A stretch of 64,000 nt of DNA. It comes from an uncultured Eubacteriales bacterium. Lineage in GTDB: Bacteria; Bacillota; Clostridia; Peptostreptococcales; Anaerovoracaceae. The notes beneath the pieces are model-generated. The model was not told the DNA's origin, did not search any database, and saw nothing but the letters and a program-made list of their open reading frames with translations. How positions within the stretch are numbered: the first letter of the stretch is position 1; each line of letters starts with the position of its first letter. This document shows, one piece after another, positions 35,706 to 43,269 of this stretch. The stretch lies in the NCBI GenBank assembly GCA_902786355.1, contig CADABZ010000013.1, positions 1 through 64,000 of the forward strand. Direction: 5' to 3'. A program made the translations under genes and the position numbers.

Positions 35706-36973
35706 GCAGTCATATCCTCCGGTTGGTTGAACTGTGCAGTCTCGATCCTGCTTCTCATGAGGTGAAGACCGCCTGCCCTGTCAAGAACATAGATCGATGG
35801 GAGATCTCTCGACAGGAAGAGAGAGAACCCTTCGTACAGTGAGTAAGCACCTGTTCTGTGGAATACGAGACTGTCGCCGATGCTTAGTCCCGGCAGAGAA
35901 GCGCCGCGTGCGATGACATCAGCGGTGGTGCACAGACTTCCACAGAGAGTCCACTTGTCATCCGGCTGTCCTCCGTCAGCTTCCTTCGGTGCAGCAGAGC
36001 CGGCTGCATTCTCACCCTTGATGTGCGTGATGACAGGTATCTGCATGCCCTGTATCTGGCCGTCGTACTTCAGCTGATGCAGGCCGCCATCAACTATCGC
36101 GTAGTTGATACCATCATTGGTCTTGGCGTCTACGACCTTGGTGACATAGTATCCGCAAGGAGCCGCAAAAAACCTGCCCATCTCGACTGTGACGTGCACT
36201 CTGGCTGAGAGCTCTCTGATCGATTCAGCAACATCACTGAGTCTTGCGGACTCTTTCTGATCGGCTTCATCTGTGAAATAGTCCACAGCAAGACCTGTGC
36301 CGTATTCTATCCTCTCCGGCACATATCCGAGCTCTTCTTCGAGGCGGTCAAGGATCTTGCCGAGTCTGGTCATCTCCTTGATGATCTCCTTAGGCCTTGT
36401 CTTCTGTGTACCGGTAAAATAATGTATACCGGTTATCCTGATGCCCGGATAAGAATCTCTCTGAGCGATCACTTTGAAGACATCTGATTTATCCATTCCG
36501 AACTGGCTTTCGCAGGAAAGACGAACGAGAACGTCTACAGTGATCCCGCGCTTCGATGCTTCTGAGCTGATGCTGTCAAGATGGCTGTAGCTTTCTGCAG
36601 TCAGAAGTGTGACTCCGTAATCAAGCGCGCGTCCGACTTCCTTAGCTGACTTGTTGACACCGGAAAAAATGATCCGCGACGGATCGATTCGGAATGCTTT
36701 GCATATCTCAAGCTCGCCCGGACTGCACACCTCAATATTGGTGAAGCCGTCAGGCAGTACTGAGAGAAGGAAAGGATTGGCCTTGATTGAGTAGCAGATG
36801 TCTATAGTCTCTCCGAAAGCTTCTCTGACAAGCTGCATCCTGTCAATGAAGTCCTGTTCCGAGAAAATATAGGCAGGGGACTTAACTGCTCTGAAAGCTT
36901 CGTTAAGATCCCCGCATCTGACCGCTTCATGTGCGCTGATACCTGCTGCCTTAGATCCCTGCATACTCTGCAC
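35696..36973 (-). CDS. PLP-dependent decarboxylase, LysA/BtrK-like (fold type III)
   Basis: A ~425-residue alanine-racemase-fold decarboxylase. Lys64 in CYSIKANP is the expected PLP lysine; His184 in GIHYFTGTQ, the EMGRFFAAPCGYY strand and Cys348 in CGSLCTTADVI and GAYSLYEGF match the LysA/ornithine-decarboxylase family. The wording VDGGLH and LCTxxD recalls the decarboxylase subgroup found with exosortase exopolysaccharide loci and BtrK, which acts on a carrier-bound amino acid. It follows the carrier protein and precedes the MBOAT gene. GTG at 36973 and ATG at 36964 are both possible starts. Substrate unknown; the BtrK comparison is inference. Confidence 0.75.
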   Translation of the reverse strand: MQSMQGSKAAGISAHEAVRCGDLNEAFRAVKSPAYIFSEQDFIDRMQLVREAFGETIDICYSIKANPFLLSVLPDGFTNIEVCSPGELEICKAFRIDPSRIIFSGVNKSAKEVGRALDYGVTLLTAESYSHLDSISSEASKRGITVDVLVRLSCESQFGMDKSDVFKVIAQRDSYPGIRITGIHYFTGTQKTRPKEIIKEMTRLGKILDRLEEELGYVPERIEYGTGLAVDYFTDEADQKESARLSDVAESIRELSARVHVTVEMGRFFAAPCGYYVTKVVDAKTNDGINYAIVDGGLHQLKYDGQIQGMQIPVITHIKGENAAGSAAPKEADGGQPDDKWTLCGSLCTTADVIARGASLPGLSIGDSLVFHRTGAYSLYEGFSLFLSRDLPSIYVLDRAGGLHLMRSRIETAQFNQPEDMTAWL

Positions 36974-37204
36974 CTACTCTTCGTCCTGGAGCTTCTCGAT
37001 CAGCTCGAGCATAGCTTCTGCGGAATTGAAGTTCTCCGGTACGAGGTTGGCCGGTCTGATAGTGATGTCATACTCGTCATTGAGCATTCCGACCAGAGAG
37101 ATGATATCGAAAGAATCGAGGATGCCTCCTGTAACCAGAGACTTTTCCTTCTCAAAATCAACATCAGGTCTGAGTTCTTTAAGGATCTCCATTAACTTTT
37201 CCAT
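36974..37204 (-). CDS. Acyl/peptidyl carrier protein (DltC-like)
   Basis: A 76-residue four-helix carrier protein. The attachment serine lies in GGILDSFDIISL, the usual D-S-[FL]-D/E context for a 4'-phosphopantetheine arm. SD GGAGG stands 9 bases before the ATG. It lies 43 bases after the adenylation enzyme gene and directly abuts the decarboxylase (the two coding sequences touch), so the carrier probably presents the substrate to both. It is distinct from fatty-acid ACP by its short acidic ends. Confidence 0.85.
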   Translation of the reverse strand: MEKLMEILKELRPDVDFEKEKSLVTGGILDSFDIISLVGMLNDEYDITIRPANLVPENFNSAEAMLELIEKLQDEE

Positions 37205-37247
37205 TTACTTTTCCTCCGTTTTCGTAATATTATTCTAATTTTCGTAA

Positions 37248-38768
37248 TTATCCGATAGTCTCTGCAAGCGCTTTCATTGCGATCTTGCCGTTAGGCAGGT
37301 GAGGGAGCTCCTCCATCTGCACGATTTTGCGCGGCACCATGAATGCCGGCATATCAGTACGGAAGCTGATCGTGATGTCTTTGGCGGTCGCAGGACCTGA
37401 GTAGAACAGGTAGATCAGCTGACGTTTTTTGTCGTAAAGTGAAGCGCACTCGGTGACGCCGTCGATCGTAAGCGCGTATGCTTCGAGCTCCGCAAGCTCT
37501 ACACGGTGACCCATATGTTTTATCTGACGGTCCTTGCGGCCGTGGAAATACAGATTGCCGTCTTCGCCTATGTGGCCTATATCACCTGTATTGTATATGC
37601 GCTCAGGATATTCGCTGTTGAGCGGATTCTGCTTGAAGACTTTGTCTGTCTGCTCAGGTGAGCGGTAGTAACCGATCGCCAGGCATGGTCCTTTGACCCA
37701 GATCTCTCCGATCTCACCCTGAGGAGTAGCGGTATAGGTATCGGTATCCTCATCATGAGTCAGCATCAGGATCTGGTAGTGCTTGTACGGAATGCCTATC
37801 GGCAGGACGGTATCATCGCTGACAACACCTTCCAGTGCATAATAGGTGCATGAAGCTGTAGCCTCTGTAGGACCGTACTGGTTAACGAATAAAACATCCG
37901 GTAAATTCTCCTGCCAGATCTTCAGATACTTGTTGGAGATGACCGAGCCTGAGAAGACGATCCTCTTGATGTATTCAGGCCTGCCGTCTGCGAATCCGCC
38001 GAGCTTGGCCGGGATCTCAAGACCTGCCGCACTCCAGCAGAGCGTTGTCACTTTGTACTCGTTGAGCGTGCTGAACAGAGCATCCGGCATTGCGAACTCG
38101 TTCTTAGGGATCATCACGGTCATTGCGCCTGTCATCAGAGGCAGATACATATCTCTGATAGCGGCTATATAGTCGAGAGGAGCCTGGTTTCCGATGACAT
38201 CTGTATCATCAAGTCCGATGACTTCATTAAGACTGTCGAGGTAGCATACCATCGAGTGATGGGATGTCAGAACGCCTTTAGGAGTTCCTGTTGAACCTGA
38301 AGTGAAGATCATGTACAGAGGGGACATCTCGGTAACGGAGCGTTCACGTGCTGCTACAAGCTCATCGTCCGCTTCTGTTTCGAAAACATCCTCCATAACA
38401 GCGATCTCGTGATCGCCTGCAAGTGACTGTGCGATCTCAAGATGTTCTCTGTCGACTATGAGCAGCTTCGGTTCTGTTACACTCATGATCTGCTCGAGCC
38501 TTGCATGAGGCACCTCCGGATCCATAGCTGCGTAGAAACAGCCTGCACGGGCAACTCCCATATAGCAGGCCGGAGTATATACGTTTCTTCCGCCCATTAC
38601 TGCGACCGGACGCTCGATCTCAGAGCGCTTTGCTACCCATGTAGCTGCCGCAGCCGACAGCCTCTCTAAGTCACTGAATGTCACGCTGTGTTCAATATCT
38701 GTGTATGCAGTTTTGCTGCCGCGCTTTATCGCGGAATCTCTGATCCAGTCAAAAAATACGGATGCCAT
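37248..38768 (-). CDS. Adenylation enzyme, DltA-like (AMP-dependent ligase superfamily)
   Basis: A 506-residue adenylation domain expected to activate an acid as acyl-AMP and load it onto the carrier protein. Core motifs: FTSGSTGTPKGV (155-166), YGPTEA (298-303), NTGDIG (393-398), GRKDRQIKHMGHRVEL (410-425) and PNGKIAMKAL with Lys495. By eye-alignment to DltA, the Asp of the A4 motif (PFSFD) that binds the alpha-amino group falls at Ile201 here (APLDYIAAIRDMY), and the pocket Cys of DltA is replaced near ..EIPAK. This speaks against D-alanine as the substrate. SD AAGGAG precedes the ATG. Confidence 0.8.
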   Translation of the reverse strand: MASVFFDWIRDSAIKRGSKTAYTDIEHSVTFSDLERLSAAAATWVAKRSEIERPVAVMGGRNVYTPACYMGVARAGCFYAAMDPEVPHARLEQIMSVTEPKLLIVDREHLEIAQSLAGDHEIAVMEDVFETEADDELVAARERSVTEMSPLYMIFTSGSTGTPKGVLTSHHSMVCYLDSLNEVIGLDDTDVIGNQAPLDYIAAIRDMYLPLMTGAMTVMIPKNEFAMPDALFSTLNEYKVTTLCWSAAGLEIPAKLGGFADGRPEYIKRIVFSGSVISNKYLKIWQENLPDVLFVNQYGPTEATASCTYYALEGVVSDDTVLPIGIPYKHYQILMLTHDEDTDTYTATPQGEIGEIWVKGPCLAIGYYRSPEQTDKVFKQNPLNSEYPERIYNTGDIGHIGEDGNLYFHGRKDRQIKHMGHRVELAELEAYALTIDGVTECASLYDKKRQLIYLFYSGPATAKDITISFRTDMPAFMVPRKIVQMEELPHLPNGKIAMKALAETIG

Positions 38769-38829
38769 ATAACTGCCAACTCCTTCCTATCACATTGTTC
38801 TTTACATAATTATGCAATATATACTATGG

Positions 38830-39700
38830 TACAATATCCGAAACAATCATGCAACTTTCAGGGCGGCAATTAATGGGGAAAAAGCTGGCATACGCGATGC
38901 GTGCATACTGAGTATGGCAATACTGATGCAGATAAGTCCGCAGCTGCAATACACGCAGCCATATCCAGGGAACCTTGTATACTTTGATTAGCATTTTCAA
39001 GATGACAAGATCGCCTTTAATAATCGGTCTAATTTTGAAAAAATTCAGGGAAACCTTGTATGCATTGAATCTAAGGGTTCTAGATGGCAAGGTTTTCCCA
39101 AAAAACATTGGCATATTCTTTGCAGCGATCATATATACAATGTTTGCTGCAAAAAATGCGCTGGCAAGCCATCGTTTACGCCCCGACCTTGTCATTTTTC
39201 CTCTGCCACCTCAGATCATACAAGGTTTGGGCCAGCCCAGCCTTAAACGTACAATGTTGAACCAGCTCGGAAGAGAATCACGGAAGCGCCTTCCGATCAA
39301 TGTTGTGTCCTTAATGCCGAGCCTTCCGATTTGCAATACCAATGTTGTAGATCTGATCGATGAATCCTTTGTGTTCAATGCTATTTTCCGAAAAACGGGC
39401 AAAACAGGTAAAATTGTTGTTTCCGAGGCGCCTGACGATCCAACCTGTCAATGCGAATTGGACTAAATATTGAAAATCAAGAGTGGCGGGAACCATATCT
39501 ACAAGATTATCCGTGCGCAAACGACGAATCTCGATAGGAATGCAGATAGAATATTGACGCAGAGAGAAAACGTGCAGGGCGATACAATAATAAAAGAAAA
39601 ACGGGAAGCGCAGCAGCCTTAATAAACATGTAGAATAGATGAGTTCAGGCCTTAATAATAGTATTATATTGAGAAGTACGGCTGTGCGCCTGTGAGATCT
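38830..39700 (-). pseudogene. Decayed IS4-like transposase remnant (low confidence)
   Basis: About 1 kb between the adenylation gene and the next plus-strand gene has no intact gene. On the minus strand, two out-of-phase fragments recall IS4-family transposases: an N-terminal-like piece (FFFYYCIALHVFSLRQYS, then ALTGWIVRRLG, 39.4-39.6 kb) and a C-terminal-like piece (AFFAANIVYMIAAKN, 39.0-39.2 kb). An IS4 transposase needs about 1.3 kb, so the central catalytic part appears deleted and frames shifted. Both pieces are matched by eye only. Alternative: noncoding sequence with chance ORFs. Confidence 0.35.
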
Positions 39701-39796
39701 GATGCAGGCTCTTAACGCTGTATGAATTGATGAGCGGCCGTCTTCCGGCACTGTGTGTGGTACGGAATGATTGTGGCCGGCAGGAGTCAATATATT

Positions 39797-41767
39797 ATGA
39801 AGAAGAAAAACAAGTCAAAAGCAAAAATACTTATAGCCCTGATAGTTATCATGCTGGCTGCGATCGCCGCTTCAGTGTGGTGGCTTGGTCAGAGAGGCGA
39901 GGAACTGAACGAGACAGACGCTCATGAGACAGCTCTTGCTGCAGCAAAAATGGCAGCAGAGGGAGCCGGACATGTGCTGCCGTCTGAAGATGTGATCATC
40001 TCTGTCGACGCGGCGCGCCATGTGTATTCGCACAGAGGCTCCGCGGGAGACAATGAGCATACTTTTGCTGCCTATGATGCAGCGATAGAGGCAGGATCAT
40101 TTTACATCGAGCAGGATCTGGTCATCTCATCCGACGGGGTCCTGTATGTTGCTCATGACCTGAACACATATCTGATGACAGGAAGAGGTGCCAACTATTC
40201 AAACCTGACTTCCGAAGAAATAGACCAGATCAGGACCAGAGCCGGAAACAACATCCTCAGAATGAGCGATGTTTTTGACAGGTACGGCCGGGATGTCAGA
40301 TACGTGATCGAACTCAAGACCTCCGGAACAGATATGATCGAGGCCTTTGAGAAGATCATCGATGAGTACGAGTATCAGGATATAGTTACGGTACAGTCTG
40401 AGGATACGGATGTACTCAAAACTCTCGAGGAAAAGTATCCGGATATGCCTAAGCTGTTCGTGTGCAAATCCTGGAACTCTATGCTCGGCTGCCTGGACAT
40501 GCCGTATGTCGACATAGTTTCTGTCAGAAAAGCATCGAATCTTATGACAGAGAAGAGCTGCACGAGAGTGCATGATGCCGGCAAAGTGTTCAGCGTCTGG
40601 ACTCTGAACAGCGAATCTGAGATCAGACAGGCGATCGAACTGGGCGTAGATACATACTTCACAGATAATACAGAACTTGCGATCAACCTTGAGAAGGAAC
40701 TGAGATGCAAAGTTAAAATGCCGCGTACGTCGGCATTTTTGTTTGCCGCTTCGGATTATCAGATCGAGCCCGGATGGCAGACGCCGGCAGATAATCTGAC
40801 GGGGATACTTAAGAAGGTCGCCGAAGACGGCAAATCCCCGGACAATGTCATATACTGCGGAGATTATACCAATGATCCTGAGCTGTACGATTATCAGCTG
40901 GCCCCGGATGATTCGATAGCAGAGATCCGGGATATCGTCGCTTCAGAATGCAGCTATGTCGATCAGGATGACATGATCTTCGTACAGGGCAACCATGACA
41001 AGCTGACGGATGCGATATCCGCTTCAGGTCTCCACGAGTATGACGACTATCTTGTATATGTGGTGAATACCGAGAGTGATTTCCCGTGGAAGCAGGGAAG
41101 AGACACGGCTTTCAGAGACAGAGTCGTAAGAGCATCTGAAGAGATGAAAAAATGTTTTGACGAGCTGATCGCTGCGGGAGAAACAAGGCCGGTCTTCGTG
41201 GCCGCTCATGTGCCGCTGCATTTTACAGGAAGGACATCCTCCCTTCACGGAAGCGGAGACAATATGTACGCGAGCTATATTTTTAATGTAGTAAACAAAG
41301 CAGCAGAGGACCTGGACATAGTATATTTTACCGGACATAATCACAACAAAGGCTGGGACTGCTATATGGGAGGAAGCTGCATCTTCAGAGCCCCGGGGGA
41401 CACATTGCTGATCCCGGACGCAGGAGAGAATACAGAGAGCACGGATACATTTACCGAGCAGGAGATCCATTTCACCTACATGAATGCGGGATATACGGGA
41501 TATTACATGAACTGCGGACAGGGCGAGGATTATGAACAGTACCGTGCGGCAGATGAGACTTTGACAGGAACGGTATGCGAGATCACGCCTTCGAAGATCA
41601 TAATTTCGAGATATTCGGCAGACGGAGTCCATCAGCTGAGAGGCGAAGGCGAGGGCGATCCATACAAAGGCGGCATAGACAGCGGGCTGATCGACAGCAG
41701 CTACTATACTGAAGCACTCGAAAGTCCTTATACCATAGAGCGGAAAGCAGGGCCTGATCAAAACTAG
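39797..41767 (+). CDS. Membrane-anchored GDPD-metallophosphatase fusion
   Basis: A 656-residue protein with one N-terminal helix (ILIALIVIMLAAIAASVWWL). A glycerophosphodiester phosphodiesterase domain follows (~75-320), with SHRGSAG, DNEHTFAAYDAAIEAG, IEQDLVISSDG and the H of VAHDLN. The second half (~330-640) is a calcineurin-like phosphatase: CGDYTND, GNHDK, VAAHVP and the GHNHNKGW motif. Fusion of the two is unusual. A role in trimming glycerol-phosphate polymers or lipids outside the cell fits the nearby TagF-like gene, but is inferred. ATG at 39797 is chosen because CAGGAG lies upstream. Confidence 0.85.
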   Translation: MKKKNKSKAKILIALIVIMLAAIAASVWWLGQRGEELNETDAHETALAAAKMAAEGAGHVLPSEDVIISVDAARHVYSHRGSAGDNEHTFAAYDAAIEAGSFYIEQDLVISSDGVLYVAHDLNTYLMTGRGANYSNLTSEEIDQIRTRAGNNILRMSDVFDRYGRDVRYVIELKTSGTDMIEAFEKIIDEYEYQDIVTVQSEDTDVLKTLEEKYPDMPKLFVCKSWNSMLGCLDMPYVDIVSVRKASNLMTEKSCTRVHDAGKVFSVWTLNSESEIRQAIELGVDTYFTDNTELAINLEKELRCKVKMPRTSAFLFAASDYQIEPGWQTPADNLTGILKKVAEDGKSPDNVIYCGDYTNDPELYDYQLAPDDSIAEIRDIVASECSYVDQDDMIFVQGNHDKLTDAISASGLHEYDDYLVYVVNTESDFPWKQGRDTAFRDRVVRASEEMKKCFDELIAAGETRPVFVAAHVPLHFTGRTSSLHGSGDNMYASYIFNVVNKAAEDLDIVYFTGHNHNKGWDCYMGGSCIFRAPGDTLLIPDAGENTESTDTFTEQEIHFTYMNAGYTGYYMNCGQGEDYEQYRAADETLTGTVCEITPSKIIISRYSADGVHQLRGEGEGDPYKGGIDSGLIDSSYYTEALESPYTIERKAGPDQN

Positions 41768-41805
41768 TGCCGAAAAAAGGCGGATAATAATCAGAAAAAA
41801 TATAC

Positions 41806-41834
41806 TTGATTTTGACATTGCTATTGAGTAGAAT
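41806..41834 (+). promoter_or_regulatory. Promoter of the rpsF-ssb-rpsR operon
   Basis: TTGATT (41806-41811) and TAGAAT (41829-41834) are 17 bases apart, matching a vegetative promoter, about 90 bases before rpsF. Confidence 0.6.
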
Positions 41835-41839
41835 ATATG

Positions 41840-41923
41840 GGCGCGTCGTGTGAGATGCGCTCATTAATTATTACTTTCTGCACCGGGTGAACCGGTGCCA
41901 ATATGACCACAGGAGGTGTCAAC
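41840..41923 (+). promoter_or_regulatory. rpsF leader with S6:S18-type hairpin
   Basis: The leader holds a stem GCACCGG (41880-41886) with CCGGTGC (41892-41898), loop GTGAA, followed by AGGAGG and the rpsF start. The S6:S18 complex binds rpsF leaders at a hairpin with a CCG element in many Bacillota, giving feedback control of this operon. The match is structural and not tested by a covariance model. Confidence 0.5.
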
Positions 41924-42211
41924 ATGAGAGATTATGAACTTCTATTCGTGCTTGATCCAAACCTGGACGAGGAGCAGAAGGCAGCTATCGTTGAGACAGT
42001 AAAGTCTGTAATCAACGCTGGCGGCGAGGCCGGAGAGGCTGATGTATGGGGCGAGAGAAGACTTGCTTACAGCATCAACAAGAAGAACACTGGTTACTAT
42101 GTAGTTCTTCCTTTCAAGGCTGATGCAGAACTGCCTAAGGAACTCGACAGAAGACTCAGGATCAATGAAAACGTTATGAGACATATCATCGTATGTCAGG
42201 ACGAAGAATAG
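41924..42211 (+). CDS. rpsF: 30S ribosomal protein S6
   Basis: A 95-residue S6 protein, which binds S18 on the 30S platform. MRDYELLFVLDPNLDEEQ and RRLAYSINKKNTGYYVVLPF are characteristic. ATG at 41924 is preferred because AGGAGG lies 7 bases upstream; an ATG at 41903 would extend through the SD. It opens the usual rpsF-ssb-rpsR order. Confidence 0.95.
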   Translation: MRDYELLFVLDPNLDEEQKAAIVETVKSVINAGGEAGEADVWGERRLAYSINKKNTGYYVVLPFKADAELPKELDRRLRINENVMRHIIVCQDEE

Positions 42212-42227
42212 TGAAAGGCGGTCGGAA

Positions 42228-42764
42228 ATGAACAGCGTAGTACTTATCGGAAGGCTTGCAAGAGATCCGGAACTTAGTTATACGCCTAGCACACAGACTG
42301 CTGTATGCCATTTCACACTCGCTGTCGACAGACCTAGAAGAAGCGGCGAGGACAGAGGCGCGGATTTTATCCGCATCACAGTATTCGGCAAGCAGGCCGA
42401 GAATTGTGACCGCTATCTGTCAAAAGGCAGGCAGGCTGCAGTTCATGGAAGGATTGAGACCGGAAGCTATAAGAACAGAGAAGGTGTCACCGTATACACC
42501 ACAGATATCATAGCAGATAACGTAGAGTTCCTCGGCGGCGGCCAGAACAACGGCGGCCAGGGCGGTTACCAGGGCGGCCAGAACGGCGGCTATCAGGGTG
42601 GCAATAACTACGGATCAGCTAACAACAGCGGTTTCGGCGGACAGGACACCGGCTTCGGCGCACCACAGGGAAACAGCGGAGATTCACAGAGCAGCGGACT
42701 TTTCGACGGCTTTGATGATCTTCCGGATACTTTCCAGGCAGCCGAGGATGACATTCCATTCTAG
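42228..42764 (+). CDS. ssb: Single-stranded DNA-binding protein
   Basis: A 178-residue SSB. The N-terminal OB fold (~1-105) begins MNSVVLIGRLARDPEL and has the usual AVCHFTLAVDR strand. A flexible Gly/Asn/Gln-rich linker (GGQNNGGQGGYQGGQ repeats) follows, and the tip is the acidic DDIPF that recruits repair and replication proteins. It lies between rpsF and rpsR as in most Bacillota. Confidence 0.95.
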   Translation: MNSVVLIGRLARDPELSYTPSTQTAVCHFTLAVDRPRRSGEDRGADFIRITVFGKQAENCDRYLSKGRQAAVHGRIETGSYKNREGVTVYTTDIIADNVEFLGGGQNNGGQGGYQGGQNGGYQGGNNYGSANNSGFGGQDTGFGAPQGNSGDSQSSGLFDGFDDLPDTFQAAEDDIPF

Positions 42765-42785
42765 AGAAAGGGGAAAGCACGAATC

Positions 42786-43034
42786 ATGATGAACAACAGA
42801 CCTAGACGTGCGAACAGCGGCATGAGAAGAAGAAAAGTATGCCAGTTCTGCGCAGACAAGGACAAGAAGATCGATTATAAGGATGCTGAGACTCTTAAGA
42901 AGTACATCACAGAGAGAGGAAAGATCCTCCCTAGAAGAGTCACAGGAACCTGCGCTATGCATCAGAGAGCAGTTGCTAAGGCAATCAAGAGAGCAAGAGT
43001 TGTTGCTATCCTGCCATTCGACGCAGAGCAGTAA
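42786..43034 (+). CDS. rpsR: 30S ribosomal protein S18 (zinc-type)
   Basis: An 82-residue S18 protein with [17 protein letters not shown] and [16 protein letters not shown]. The CxxC at the N-terminus and the later Cys-His suggest the zinc-binding C+ form. Two adjacent ATG codons (42786, 42789) are possible starts. The operon ends here at a terminator; rplI and dnaB, common neighbours elsewhere, are absent. Confidence 0.95.
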   Translation: MMNNRPRRANSGMRRRKVCQFCADKDKKIDYKDAETLKKYITERGKILPRRVTGTCAMHQRAVAKAIKRARVVAILPFDAEQ

Positions 43035-43048
43035 GATCTGATATTCCG

Positions 43049-43081
43049 GAGCTGTCACATCAGAGTGGCAGCTCTTTTTTT
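43049..43081 (+). terminator. Rho-independent terminator after rpsR
   Basis: GAGCTGTCAC (43049-43058) pairs with GTGGCAGCTC (43065-43074), one G-U pair, 6-base loop, followed by seven T. Confidence 0.85.
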
Positions 43082-43091
43082 ATGCTCCGGT

Positions 43092-43116
43092 TTGATCGCG
43101 GATCAATGAATTGATC
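43092..43116. promoter_or_regulatory. Repeated TTGATC half-sites upstream of a secreted protein gene
   Basis: TTGATC-GCG-GATCAA (43092-43106) forms a palindrome, with a third half-site TTGATC at 43111-43116. It could be an operator for the gene at 43270, but it is also close to the rpsR terminator. Confidence 0.3.
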
Positions 43117-43269
43117 GGTCTTATCAAACAAGTAAGTGTTTGTTTTTTGGTGATCTTAGTGTATTCTATATATATATATTAATATAGTGTTGTTAAGAAC
43201 GCAGAGGCATCGCTTTTTTGCACATTGGGAAAGGTGTTCGAGGTATAAGCAAAGGAGGGTAACTTATAT

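Noticed and set aside
32841..38768. Plain D-alanylation (dltABCD) operon
   Set aside because: An extra decarboxylase and the altered A4 motif do not fit; kept only as distant kinship.
38975..39466. 163-residue plus-strand ORF
   Set aside because: No SD, no signal or domain, atypical composition, and it overlaps antisense to the transposase-like fragments.
42535..42650. Repeat tract resembling a tandem repeat locus
   Set aside because: It encodes the Gly/Asn/Gln linker of SSB, a usual low-complexity part.
43092..43116. Replication origin (DnaA boxes) near rpsF-ssb-rpsR
   Set aside because: No TTATCCACA-type boxes or dnaA/dnaN genes were seen.
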